The notes under the pieces: model-generated
What the model was told of the DNA's origin: nothing
Databases searched by the model: none
The model's input: the letters and a program-made list of their open reading frames with translations, nothing else
Made by a program: the position numbers and the translations under genes
From: Acidimicrobiales bacterium
Lineage (GTDB): Bacteria > Actinomycetota > Acidimicrobiia > Acidimicrobiales > JADJXE01
Assembly (NCBI GenBank): GCA_016716005.1
Contig: JADJXE010000001.1
Span: forward strand, 2,059,001 to 2,123,000
Reading direction: 5' to 3'
Length of the DNA stretch: 64,000 bases
Part shown: positions 1-7,813 of the stretch, piece after piece
Numbering within the stretch: the stretch's first letter is position 1
Layout of the letters: each line of letters begins with the position of its first letter

Positions 1-2
1 AC

Positions 3-263
3 GTGCCCGTGGCCACCATCAACCACGTGGTCGCCGGCATCCGCCCCGACCTGCTGGCGGTCGTCGCCCACCACCGCGAGCCCGCCGCCGCCTTCCTGCG
101 GGACGCCCTCCTCCCCCGTCCGGTGGCGGTGCTCCTGATCGGGAGGGGCTTCAACGCGGCCGACGCCGACCCTGCCCGGAGGTTCGCGCTCGCCCCCGAG
201 CGGGTGCGAGACGTCGCCGTCGCGCTGGAGCGCCTGCTGACCGGCGCGCCCGACCCCGCCTGA
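3..263 (+). CDS. C-terminal fragment of an unrecognised protein
   Basis: The reading frame is open to the left edge of the window and stops with TGA at 261-263, so this is most likely the last ~86 residues of a gene that starts outside. The visible part is Ala/Arg/Pro-rich, with a short hydrophobic strand (PVAVLLIG) followed by a probable helix near the end (RVRDVAVALERLL). I recognise no domain. The in-frame GTG at position 3 is probably internal rather than the start. The same-strand gene that follows begins 85 bp downstream. Confidence 0.45.
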   Translation: MPVATINHVVAGIRPDLLAVVAHHREPAAAFLRDALLPRPVAVLLIGRGFNAADADPARRFALAPERVRDVAVALERLLTGAPDPA

Positions 264-348
264 GCCGCCGCCGCCAGCACCACCGCGCGGCGAGGGCGCA
301 CCCTGTCCGGACCGCGCCGCAGTGGGCGCCGGACAGTAGTTTGCGCCC

Positions 349-1563
349 GTGGCCGGAGAGCTCGTCTACGCCTTCCGGGTGGTCCGACTGCCCTTGCTCG
401 ACGCCGAGGGCAGCGCGCTCGGGCGCATCGTCGACATCGTGATCGGGCCCGCCCACGGCGGCGAGCCGCCGCGCGTCATCGGTTTCGTCGCGTCCAGCCA
501 GCGGCGACGGATCTTCGTGAACGCGGGCCGCGTGGCCGAGCTCGACAACGACGGCGCCCGGCTGCGGAGCGGCACCATCGACCTCCGCCACTTCCGCAAG
601 CGCCAGGGCGAGCTGCTGGTGGTGGCCGACCTGCTCGACCGCCGCCTGGGGAACGAGACCGTGAACGACCTCGCGGTTCGGCTCCAACCAGGGCGCACCT
701 CGGCGTGGGAGGTCGCCACGGTCGCGCTGGGCACGAGAGGGCCGTTCGGTCGCCGGCGCACGACCCGCATCGTCGAGTGGCACGAGCTGGCCGAGCTGTT
801 CGACGCCGGCCCCGACGCGGCCGAGGTGGCCCGCCTCAGCACGATGCACCCGGTGGAGGTGGCAGCCGTGATCCGGGGCCTACCCCTCAACCGCCGGCGG
901 CGGCTGGCCGAGCTGATGGAGGACGACCGGCTGGCCGACCTGCTCGAGGAGCTCCCCGAGAGCGAGCAGGTGCGGATCCTCGAGGGCCTCGACGCCGACC
1001 GGATCGTCAACGTGCTCGAGGAGATGGAGGCCGAGGACGCCGCCGACCTGCTCGCCGAGCTCCCCGGTGAGGAGCGGCTGCGGCTGCTCGACTCCATGGA
1101 TCCCGACGACGCGCAGCACGTGCGGCGCCTCCTGTCCTACGGGGAGCACACCGCCGGCGGCCTGATGACCCCCGAACCGGTGATCCTCACGCCCACCACC
1201 CTGGTGGCGGAAGCGCTGGCGCGGGTCCGCGACCAGGAGCTGCCGGGGTCGGAGGCGGCCCAGGTCTTCGTGTGCCAGCCGCCCACCGTGACGCCCACGG
1301 GGCCCTTCCTGGGCACGGTGGGGATCCAGCGCCTCCTGCGGGAACCGCCGGCCATGGAGGTGGGCCGGTGCATCGACGAGGACGTGCCGTTCATCACGCC
1401 CGACGTCCCCGAGCTCGAGGTGGCAGAGCGGCTGGCGGCCTACAACCTGCTGGCCATCGCGGTGTGCGACGACGAGCGCCGCCTGGTGGGGGCGGTCACG
1501 ATCGACGACGTGCTCGACCGGGTCCTGCCGGTCGGCTGGCGCCAGCGGCGGCGCGTGCGATGA
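349..1563 (+). CDS. PRC-barrel / MgtE N-domain / CBS protein without a transport domain
   Basis: 404 residues. The N-terminal ~150 residues look like two PRC-barrel-like segments (VRLPLLDAEGSALGRIVDIV). Residues ~150-270 form the helical MgtE N-terminal domain, with repeated short helices such as LADLLEELPE and LLAELPGEERLRLL. Residues ~275-400 look like a CBS pair, beginning with GGLMTPEPV. Real MgtE magnesium channels continue into a five-helix membrane domain; here the protein stops right after the CBS pair, so it cannot be a channel by itself. It is followed 13 bp later by a DUF1003 membrane protein, an arrangement consistent with a divalent-cation-sensing pair. A GTG start is used. Function as a regulator of Mg2+ handling is inference. 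Confidence 0.8.
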   Translation: MAGELVYAFRVVRLPLLDAEGSALGRIVDIVIGPAHGGEPPRVIGFVASSQRRRIFVNAGRVAELDNDGARLRSGTIDLRHFRKRQGELLVVADLLDRRLGNETVNDLAVRLQPGRTSAWEVATVALGTRGPFGRRRTTRIVEWHELAELFDAGPDAAEVARLSTMHPVEVAAVIRGLPLNRRRRLAELMEDDRLADLLEELPESEQVRILEGLDADRIVNVLEEMEAEDAADLLAELPGEERLRLLDSMDPDDAQHVRRLLSYGEHTAGGLMTPEPVILTPTTLVAEALARVRDQELPGSEAAQVFVCQPPTVTPTGPFLGTVGIQRLLREPPAMEVGRCIDEDVPFITPDVPELEVAERLAAYNLLAIAVCDDERRLVGAVTIDDVLDRVLPVGWRQRRRVR

Positions 1564-1576
1564 GGGGGCCCGCGCC

Positions 1577-2110
1577 ATGAAGCGTCGCGACGACCTCTCG
1601 CGACCCCGGGCGCCCCGGAGCTTCGGCATCCACTACGACCCCGAGGCCTTCGGCAACTTCTCCGAGGCGATCGCCCGCCTCCTGGGGACCGGCCGCTACC
1701 TCATGATCCAGACGATCGTCGTGATCGTCTGGATCATCATCAACCTCGCCGCGGTCGGCCTCCGCTGGGATCCCTACCCCTTCATCCTGCTGAACCTGGC
1801 CTTCTCCACCCAGGCCGCCTACGCCGCACCGCTGATCCTGCTCGCGCAGAACCGCCAGGCCGACCGCGACCGGTCCGAGTACGAGGAGGACCGCGAGGTC
1901 GCAGAGCGGACCAAGGCCGACACCGAGTTCCTGGCCCGGGAGATCGCCTCGATCCGGCTCGCGCTGGCCGACGTGGTCACCAGCGACGACCTCTCCGAGC
2001 AGGTCGGCCGGCTCACGGATGCGGTCGAGCGCCTCGCCGGTGACGCCGACCACCCCGCCGACCCCGCCGCCGGGCTCGGCTCACCCAGGGCCGCCGACCA
2101 CCCCGCCTGA
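1577..2110 (+). CDS. DUF1003 family membrane protein
   Basis: 177 residues. Two membrane segments lie near residues 45-65 (MIQTIVVIVWIIINLAAVGL) and 72-92, followed by a charged cytoplasmic tail (RQADRDRSEYEEDREVAERT) that is likely coiled coil. The spacing N-F-S-E…two helices…QNRQ..RDR is characteristic of the DUF1003 family, which has no established biochemical function. It starts with ATG 13 bp after the MgtE_N/CBS gene and probably shares its transcript. Its 3' end overlaps the convergent Fur-family gene by 30 bp. Confidence 0.85.
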   Translation: MKRRDDLSRPRAPRSFGIHYDPEAFGNFSEAIARLLGTGRYLMIQTIVVIVWIIINLAAVGLRWDPYPFILLNLAFSTQAAYAAPLILLAQNRQADRDRSEYEEDREVAERTKADTEFLAREIASIRLALADVVTSDDLSEQVGRLTDAVERLAGDADHPADPAAGLGSPRAADHPA

Positions 2111-2584
2111 CCGCCCCGCTCGCGAGCAGGCCGGGCAGACCCCCAGCAGATCGAGCCGGTGGCGCTCGATCCGGTAGCCGCTGTCGCCCGCGACCCGCTC
2201 GATCGCTCGTGCCAGCGATCGCTCGAGCTCGGCCGAGCCGGCCACGTCGGCGACCGCCCCGCACGCCGAGCAGATCAGGTGGTGGTGGTGCCCGGTGAGG
2301 TCCTCGGCCAGCTCGTAGCGGGCCCACTCGTCGGTGGTCAGCAGCCGCTGGACGACCCCGGCGCGCTCGAGCACGGCCAGGTTGCGGTACGCGGAGCTCT
2401 GGGCGAGGTCGTCGCCGCGTCGCAGGATCTCCGCGATCGTCAGCGGCTGGCCGGCGTCGCCCAGGACGCCCACCAGCGCCCGGCGGTTGTCGGTGTAGCG
2501 CTGGCCGTCGCGCCGGAGCCTCGTGGCGACGATGGCATGGAGGTCGGGCGCCGGTCGGGCCGTCTGGCCGTGACGGGAAGGCAC
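2081..2584 (-). CDS. Fur-family metal-responsive transcriptional regulator
   Basis: 167 residues. A winged-helix DNA-binding domain occupies residues ~15-90 (RYTDNRRALVGVL, SSAYRNLAVLERAGVV). The dimerisation/metal domain follows, with the His cluster GHHHHLICSACG and a second Cys pair near the end (CPACS), giving the CxxC…CxxC structural zinc site of Fur/Zur proteins. The residue pattern fits Zur or a general Fur; I cannot separate them. It is transcribed divergently from a metal-type ABC ATPase only ~45 bp away, the usual setting for a metal-uptake regulator. Likely GTG start. Confidence 0.88.
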   Translation of the reverse strand: MPSRHGQTARPAPDLHAIVATRLRRDGQRYTDNRRALVGVLGDAGQPLTIAEILRRGDDLAQSSAYRNLAVLERAGVVQRLLTTDEWARYELAEDLTGHHHHLICSACGAVADVAGSAELERSLARAIERVAGDSGYRIERHRLDLLGVCPACSRAGRSGGVVGGPG

Positions 2585-2629
2585 CCCCCGACCCTAGCAC
2601 CGGGAGTGAGAATCGATGAGAAGCCCCCG

Positions 2630-3451
2630 ATGCGCCATGCTGGGTGGATGCACTCGCACGCCGGCGGCTTCGACGGCATCGCCGTGTGCGCCCAGCACCT
2701 CGACATCGGCCACGAGGGCCGGATGGTGGTCGGCGACCTGCACCTGGAGGTGCCGGCGGGCACCACCCTCGCCATCGTCGGGACCAACGGCTCGGGTAAG
2801 TCCACGTTCCTGAAGACGGTGGTGGGCCTGCTCGACCCGCTCGAGGGGCGCCTCGAGGTGTTCGGCGAGCCGCCGGGGCGCCAGCCGGCTCGGGTCGCCT
2901 ACCTCAGCCAGTTCCACGCGTCGGCGATCGTGCTGCCCCTCCGGGCTGCCGACGTGGTGCGGATGGGGCGCTTCGCCCACCACGGCCTGCTCGGCCGCCT
3001 CGGCCCGGCCGACCGGACCCTCGTCGACTCGTCCCTCGCCGCCATGGGCGTCGAACGCCTCGCGCACGCGCCGCTGCGTTCCCTCTCGGGCGGTCAGCAG
3101 CAACGGATCTACCTGGCGCAGGTGCTGGCCCGCGGGGCCGACCTCCTGCTGCTCGACGAGCCCGCCGCCGGCCTCGACGCCGTTGGCCGCGAGCTCTACC
3201 TCGACGCCGTGACTGCCGAGCGGGAGCGGGGCGCGGCCGTCGTCACCGCGACCCACGACATCGGCGAGGCCGCCCACGCCGACCAGGTGCTGCTCCTCGC
3301 CAGGCGCGTGATCGCGATCGGCCGCCCCGACGACGTCCTCACCGAGGCCAACCTGCTCGAGACGTTCGGGATCGTGCTGTCCCGGGTGGGAGGTCGCCTC
3401 ATGGTCGCCGAGCGCGACCACCACCACGACGCCCTGCCCAGCGAACGGTGA
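2630..3451 (+). CDS. ABC transporter ATP-binding protein, metal (zinc/manganese) type
   Basis: About 273 residues from the ATG at 2630, chosen because GAGAAG lies six bases upstream; an in-frame ATG at 2648 is the alternative. All nucleotide-binding motifs are present: Walker A GTNGSGKST, Q-loop (YLSQ), signature LSGGQQQRI, Walker B LLLLDEPAAGLD and the H-loop in TATHD. Overall form resembles ZnuC/MntB-type ATPases (short, single domain). It is divergent from a Fur-family regulator, which fits metal control. No permease or binding-protein gene accompanies it here, so its partners must lie elsewhere. Its stop overlaps the next start (GTGA). Confidence 0.85.
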   Translation: MRHAGWMHSHAGGFDGIAVCAQHLDIGHEGRMVVGDLHLEVPAGTTLAIVGTNGSGKSTFLKTVVGLLDPLEGRLEVFGEPPGRQPARVAYLSQFHASAIVLPLRAADVVRMGRFAHHGLLGRLGPADRTLVDSSLAAMGVERLAHAPLRSLSGGQQQRIYLAQVLARGADLLLLDEPAAGLDAVGRELYLDAVTAERERGAAVVTATHDIGEAAHADQVLLLARRVIAIGRPDDVLTEANLLETFGIVLSRVGGRLMVAERDHHHDALPSER

Positions 3452-4200
3452 GCAGGGCGGTCCCCGTGGAGCCGGCCCAGCACGTCGACGCCCTCGAGGC
3501 CGACGCCGCGGCCCTCGCCGACGCCGCCGAACGGGCCGGCCTCGACGCCGCCGTCCCGTCCTGCCCCGGCTGGCACGTCGGCGACCTCGTCGCCCACGTG
3601 GGCCGGGTCCACCGGTGGGCCACCACGATCGTGGTCGGGCGACTCACCGACGCCGTGCCCGTCGACGAGCCGGCGCCGATCCCCGCGGGGCCCGAGCTGC
3701 TCGCGTGGTACCGGGCGACCGCCGCCGAGCTGGTGGCCGCCCTGCGGGCGATCGATCCCGACGAACCGCTGTGGGTCTGGGCCGACGCTGCACCGACGGC
3801 CGCGTTCTGGATCCGACGCCAGGCCCTGGAGACCGTCGTGCACCGCTGGGATGCCGAGGCCGCCGCCGGGGCGCCCGGCCCGATCCGTCCAGCGCTCGGG
3901 GCCGACGGCATCGACGAGCTCCTCGACGTGCTCCTCCCCACCGGCCGCCTGGGCGACCTGAGCGGGGGGAACGGCGAGACGATCCACGTCCACGCCACCG
4001 ACATCGCGGGCGAATGGCTCATCCGCCTCGACCCCGGGGGGCCCGTCGTCACCCGCGGCCACGCCAAGGGCGACGTGGCCGCCCGGGGCCCGGCCGGGCG
4101 GCTGCTCCTCCTGCTGTGGGGGCGGCTCGGTCCAGCCGACCTGGAGGTCTTCGGCGACGCCTCGCTGCTGGAGCGCTGGCGGGCTCGGGTCCGGCCCTGA
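3448..4200 (+). CDS. Maleylpyruvate isomerase family (mycothiol-dependent, DinB-like) protein
   Basis: 250 residues. The N-terminal ~150 residues have the signature of the actinobacterial maleylpyruvate isomerase/DinB-like family: SCPGWHVGDLVAHVGRVHRW near residue 35 and ETVVHRWDAE near residue 130. These His residues normally form the divalent-metal site in a four-helix bundle. The C-terminal part (residues ~160-250) resembles the SCP2-like domain often fused in this family. Substrate unknown; many members use mycothiol as thiol cofactor. The GTG start overlaps the ABC ATPase stop in GTGA, suggesting translational coupling. Confidence 0.82.
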   Translation: MSRAVPVEPAQHVDALEADAAALADAAERAGLDAAVPSCPGWHVGDLVAHVGRVHRWATTIVVGRLTDAVPVDEPAPIPAGPELLAWYRATAAELVAALRAIDPDEPLWVWADAAPTAAFWIRRQALETVVHRWDAEAAAGAPGPIRPALGADGIDELLDVLLPTGRLGDLSGGNGETIHVHATDIAGEWLIRLDPGGPVVTRGHAKGDVAARGPAGRLLLLLWGRLGPADLEVFGDASLLERWRARVRP

Positions 4201-4269
4201 CCGGGCAATTCGGGGGAGTGCCTCAGGTACCGACCGCCGCGAGCCGATCACTCCGGCGAGGAGGTCGCG

Positions 4270-4668
4270 ATGGAGCGGTTGGCCGAGCACCTCAGCGCCG
4301 AGCAACGGCTGCTGGAGACGCTCCTGTTCCGCCTGGTCGAAGCCCACCATCTGCTGGTGGCGGGCGAGACACGCTTCCTGGCCTGGGCCGCTGACGAGGT
4401 CGGTGCGGCCGTGGAGGAGGTCCGGCGGGCCGAGCTGCTCCGTGCCGCCCACGTGCAGGCGGTGGGTGCCCGGCTGGGCCTGGCCGACGGCAATCCGACG
4501 CTGGCCGAGCTGGCCGAGCGGTCACCCGAGCCGTACCGGAGCATCCTCGACGGCCACCGGCGGAGCCTGGCCGACCTGCTCGCCGAGATCGACGAGGTGG
4601 GTGCGCTCAACCGGGAGCTCGCAGCCGACGACGTCCCCTCGGCCCTCGTCGGCGGGGCGAGGCCGTGA
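4270..4668 (+). CDS. FlgN-like flagellar chaperone
   Basis: 132 residues, almost wholly alpha-helical, with the heptad-like Leu/Glu pattern of FlgN (LSAEQRLLETLLFRLVEAHHLL, RRSLADLLAEIDEV). FlgN proteins are small cytoplasmic chaperones for the hook-junction proteins FlgK and FlgL. The identification is strengthened by the next gene, which looks like a degenerate FlgL, and by a FliA-type sigma factor converging on it. A good ribosome site (GAGGAGG) precedes the ATG. The two genes are coupled by a GTGA overlap. Low sequence conservation of FlgN makes the call moderate. Confidence 0.6.
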   Translation: MERLAEHLSAEQRLLETLLFRLVEAHHLLVAGETRFLAWAADEVGAAVEEVRRAELLRAAHVQAVGARLGLADGNPTLAELAERSPEPYRSILDGHRRSLADLLAEIDEVGALNRELAADDVPSALVGGARP

Positions 4669-5438
4669 CGGCCCCCGGTGCGGGGTCTCCCCTCGATGAC
4701 GCGTCGCCGCCCTGGGCCGGCCTCGGAGCGCTTCGCGCCGCCGAGCGGCGCCTCCGGACCGACCTGGCCGGCACCGACGACGCTGTCGGCTGGCTCGACG
4801 CCGGTCGGACCGCGCTCGACCGGGCGCTGCACATCGTGACCGAGCTGCAGCTGCTGCGCTCCTCCGCCGATGCCCCCGAACGCCTCGCCCGGCTGGCCGA
4901 GCGCCGGCTGGCCCGTCTGGTGCAGCTGGCCAACCAGCGCCACGGCCGGCGCCGGCTGTTCGGCGGCCTGGCCGAGCGAGCGGTGGCCCGAGGACCCGAC
5001 GGGTTCCGGTTCGTCGGCGACCAGCGTCCCGTGATGCGCCGCATCGGACCCGACCTCGTCGTGCGGGTCAACCCGGACGGTCGCACCGTCTTCGGCTTCG
5101 ACACGCCGATCGACCTGCTGAGCGCCGTGCAGGACCTCGCCACCCGCCTCCGCGAGGGCGACCGGGGAGCCGCCGAGCGGCGCTGGGACGACCTGGAGGC
5201 CCGGGCGGCCGACCTGCAGCTCGCTCACCGAGCGATCAGCGCGCGCCTGCGCCGGGTTCGGGCGTCGCGCCAGGCGGCCCTGAGCGGCCTGCGCCACACC
5301 GGCGACGAGCTGCTCAGCGCCCTGCTGGCCGAACCGGCCGACGCCCAGCTCCACGAGGCCCAGGGCCTCCTCGCCCGGCGCGCCCTGGCCGACGCGTCTC
5401 GCGTCCCGCTCCCCTCGCTCGCCGACTTCCTCCGCTGA
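4665..5438 (+). CDS. FlgL/flagellin-like hook-associated protein
   Basis: 257 residues. The middle carries the FlgL-type pattern: LFGGLAERAV, then a G-D-Q motif with a conserved R, I and V (near residues 110-130), then VRVNPDGRTVFGFDTPIDLL and a helix ending LATRLREGD. The C-terminus has the long helix and flagellin-like tail (LPSLADFLR). It is shorter than typical FlgL (~300 or more). As an FlgL it would form the hook–filament junction outside the cell. The GTG start overlaps the FlgN-like stop. Confidence 0.6.
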   Translation: MTAPGAGSPLDDASPPWAGLGALRAAERRLRTDLAGTDDAVGWLDAGRTALDRALHIVTELQLLRSSADAPERLARLAERRLARLVQLANQRHGRRRLFGGLAERAVARGPDGFRFVGDQRPVMRRIGPDLVVRVNPDGRTVFGFDTPIDLLSAVQDLATRLREGDRGAAERRWDDLEARAADLQLAHRAISARLRRVRASRQAALSGLRHTGDELLSALLAEPADAQLHEAQGLLARRALADASRVPLPSLADFLR

Positions 5439-5448
5439 ACCGCGGCGG

Positions 5449-5470
5449 CGCCGCCGGCGAACCGGCGGCG
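5449..5470. terminator. Hairpin between convergent genes, probable bidirectional terminator
   Basis: Inverted repeat CGCCGCCGG – CGAA – CCGGCGGCG (9-bp perfect stem, 4-base loop) sits between the FlgL-like stop (5438) and the sigma-factor stop (5492). No U-tract follows on either side, as is common in high-GC actinobacteria. Confidence 0.55.
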
Positions 5471-5491
5471 TCCGGACCAGGGAGCGAGACG

Positions 5492-6340
5492 TCAGTGACC
5501 GGTGGCGGGCTCCAGGCGCCCCCGCCAGGTGCTGGCGGTGGCGATGGCCTCGGCATATGCCACCCGCCGCGCCCGCGCCCGCGACACCGGCGCCGCGGCG
5601 GCGGCATCGCCCCGACCGGCCGTCTCGTACTGGGCCTCGATGCCCTCCCGCAGCAGCTCCAGTGCCTCGGAGCGGAGCTGGGAGATCCGCGACTCCGTGA
5701 CCCCGAGGAAGCCCGCCAGCTCGAGCGACGTGCGTCCCTCCAGGAAGTACCCGGCGATCACCAGGCGATGCCGGTCGGGCAGGAGATCCACGGCGTCCCT
5801 GAGGTAGCCGAGCAGCTCGCGCGCCTCGAGCTCCTCGGGGGGCTCCAGGTGGGTCCGGTCGGCGAGCACGTCCCCCAGCGAGGTGTCGTCGTCGTCGCCG
5901 GGCGACGAGGTCGGGTGGTCGAGGGCGAGCACGACCGCCCGGTACACCCGCTCCTGTACCCGGGACAGCTCCTGCTGCGACACCCCGAGGGCACCGGCCA
6001 GCTCGTTGCGGGTGGGTGAACGACCGAGGTTGCTCGCCAGCTCCTGGCTGGTGAGATCGACCCGGCGCGCGACGGTGCGCACGGCGCGGGGGGCCCAGTC
6101 GGCCTGGCGCACCGCGTCGAGGATGGCCCCCCGGATGCGCTGCGCGGCGAACCGCTCGAAGGGCACGCCCCGCTCCCCGTCGTAGCGGCGAGCCGCCTCG
6201 ACGAGCCCGAGCGTGCCGGCCCGGGCAAGCTCCTCGCGGTCGACATGACGGGGAAAGTGCGCCGCCACCTGTGCCACCACCTGGCGAACCAGGGGGAGGT
6301 TCCGCTCGACCAGCTCCGTGACCGCGGCGCGCTCGCCCAT
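5492..6340 (-). CDS. fliA: Sigma-70 family sigma factor, FliA/WhiG (sigma-28) type
   Basis: 282 residues from the ATG at 6340, which has GGAGGG a few bases upstream. Region 2 (residues ~10-85) has NLPLVRQVV…REELARAGTLGLVEAARRYD and the core-binding/-10 recognition helix FERFAAQRIRGAILD. Region 3 (~95-150) contains RSPTRNELAGALGVSQQEL. Region 4 (~195-250) carries LPDRHRLVIAGYFLEGRTSLEL followed by the helix-turn-helix GVTESRISQLRSEAL. No N-terminal region 1.1 is present, as expected of sigma-28. It would direct late flagellar/motility genes or, as WhiG does, a developmental programme. It converges on the FlgL-like gene. Confidence 0.85.
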   Translation of the reverse strand: MGERAAVTELVERNLPLVRQVVAQVAAHFPRHVDREELARAGTLGLVEAARRYDGERGVPFERFAAQRIRGAILDAVRQADWAPRAVRTVARRVDLTSQELASNLGRSPTRNELAGALGVSQQELSRVQERVYRAVVLALDHPTSSPGDDDDTSLGDVLADRTHLEPPEELEARELLGYLRDAVDLLPDRHRLVIAGYFLEGRTSLELAGFLGVTESRISQLRSEALELLREGIEAQYETAGRGDAAAAAPVSRARARRVAYAEAIATASTWRGRLEPATGH

Positions 6341-6373
6341 CGTTTTCCCTCCAACGACGAACCGCCCACGGCA

Positions 6374-6381
6374 GTATCGGC
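6374..6381 (-). promoter_or_regulatory. Sigma-28-like -10 element upstream of fliA
   Basis: On the minus strand the sequence GCCGATAC, ~35 bases upstream of the fliA start, differs by one base from the sigma-28 consensus -10 GCCGATAA. I see no matching -35 TAAAG at the usual distance, so autoregulation is only suggested. Confidence 0.25.
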
Positions 6382-6485
6382 CGATCCGACCCCGCCCTGA
6401 AAGGGTTCGAGTCGGAAATGAGCCGAACGGCCCACGCCAGGCGGCCACACCGGGCGCTCGGCCTCCCCGTCACCGCGCCGGGCCG

Positions 6486-7487
6486 TCAGGCCGGCGACGG
6501 AGCCGATCTGCCCTCGAACACGGCTGCCCGCACCCCCCGCCGAGCCAGCTCGGCCAGGAACGGCACGGGGGTGGCCAGCGCTGCGAGCCCGGCCGCCCCC
6601 GGCGGCCCCAGACGCCGCTCCGCCGCCCACACCGCAGCCAGGGCGGCCACGGTCCCGGCCGACACCGCGGGCCGGTCGACCGCGCCGAGCACCGCGACCT
6701 CGCGGGCCCGGCCCCGCCGGCCGCGCACCTCGACGCGGACCGCGCCCACCGTCCCCTCGGGGTGAGGGGGTCGGAGCATCGGCAGGGGCGCGCTCATGCG
6801 GTCGCGCCGGGTGGCCGCCATGCGGGCCGTCGCCCGCTCGACGCCCCTGAAGGCGTGGACCAGGAGCCGGGGCTCGGGGAGCCGGGCCCGGTAGCAGTCG
6901 GCCGCTCCGACGGGGTCGGGGAACCAGCACAGCTCGCGTCCCGACCCGGCCCGTCGCCGCACCCAGGCCCCGTCGCGCCAGTCCTCCGTCCATCCGCTGA
7001 GGGCGCGGTGGTGCTGGCGGGCGCACGCCGGCCCGCCGGTTCCCGACTTGGCCACGTGGATCTCGTCGATCTCGTCGAAGCTGGCGGCCGCGTGGCGGGC
7101 GAGCAGGCAGCTCATCCCCGGGGAGAAGCCTGCGCCGACCACGACGTGCAGGCCCCGCTCCCGAGCCTCGAGGTCGAGGCCGAGCAACGCCCGCACGTCG
7201 TCGATGTCGTCGGACACCGATACGACGTGACGGCCCGCCTCCAGCGCTCGCGCCGCCGACCCAGCATGGGTGCCGGCCGGCCCCGCCAGCACGACGACGG
7301 CGGCATCCGGCGGGCTCGTCCACGGGCCTGTGTCGGCGCCGGCCCGGGCGCCCAGGCCCTCGACCACGGCGCGGAGCCGGGCGCCGTCCACGTCGCGCAC
7401 GAGTACCCGCTCGACCCCGTCGGTGGAGAGGAGCTGCCGTGCGGCCCTCGCGCCGGCGGCCCCGGCCCCGACGATGGCAACGCGCAC
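6486..7487 (-). CDS. NAD(P)-binding saccharopine-dehydrogenase-like protein
   Basis: 333 residues. The N-terminus is a Rossmann fold with the nucleotide-binding loop VGAGAAGARAARQLL, followed by AAVVVLAGPAGTHAGSAARALEAG and the strand RHVVSVSD. A second hallmark of saccharopine dehydrogenase-like reductases is GLHVVVGAGFSPGMSCLLARH near residue 115. The substrate-binding C-terminal half is not diagnostic. Substrate unknown. A GTG start overlaps by one base the TAG of a small upstream reading frame (TAGTG), suggesting coupled translation. Confidence 0.75.
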   Translation of the reverse strand: MRVAIVGAGAAGARAARQLLSTDGVERVLVRDVDGARLRAVVEGLGARAGADTGPWTSPPDAAVVVLAGPAGTHAGSAARALEAGRHVVSVSDDIDDVRALLGLDLEARERGLHVVVGAGFSPGMSCLLARHAAASFDEIDEIHVAKSGTGGPACARQHHRALSGWTEDWRDGAWVRRRAGSGRELCWFPDPVGAADCYRARLPEPRLLVHAFRGVERATARMAATRRDRMSAPLPMLRPPHPEGTVGAVRVEVRGRRGRAREVAVLGAVDRPAVSAGTVAALAAVWAAERRLGPPGAAGLAALATPVPFLAELARRGVRAAVFEGRSAPSPA

Positions 7488-7618
7488 TAGCGGAGGTCGG
7501 GACCGGACAGCTCGCGCCAGCCCCCCTCCTGCGGTGGGATGCCGCCCGACCCGCGGAGTCGCAGCACCGCCGCGAGGATGGCCGCCATCCCCAGGGCCAC
7601 GGCGGCGCGCCGGACCAT
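7487..7618 (-). CDS. Small single-helix membrane peptide (43 aa), hypothetical
   Basis: A 43-residue frame between tRNA-Ile and the dehydrogenase gene. It has one hydrophobic stretch (AVALGMAAILAAVLRLRG) preceded by two Arg, then a polar tail rich in Gly, Trp, Glu and Asp (ending SGPDLR). An in-frame GTG at 7645 could extend it to 52 residues. Its TAG overlaps the next GTG by one base. No ribosome site stands out, so it may be spurious. Small single-helix proteins of this kind are common near gyrA in actinobacteria, which is the main support. Confidence 0.35.
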   Translation of the reverse strand: MVRRAAVALGMAAILAAVLRLRGSGGIPPQEGGWRELSGPDLR

Positions 7619-7679
7619 CTTCACTGCGACGGAGCCAGCGCTCACGTCACGGGCCCCGCTGGTCGCGTCGCCATCACCG

Positions 7680-7753
<74 letters not shown>

Positions 7754-7813
7754 GGAGCCTGCTCAACCTATCCGATCCCTGGTGGCGGCTTCGAACGACG
7801 GCGACCCGGCGGG

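Noticed and set aside
2605..2625. TGAGAATC between the Fur-family and ABC genes as a Zur box
   Set aside because: Only the left half matches TGANAATNATTNTCA; the right half does not, so I did not list it.
6400..6420. GGGTTCGAGTC as a tRNA T-arm
   Set aside because: No acceptor, anticodon or D-arm can be folded around it.
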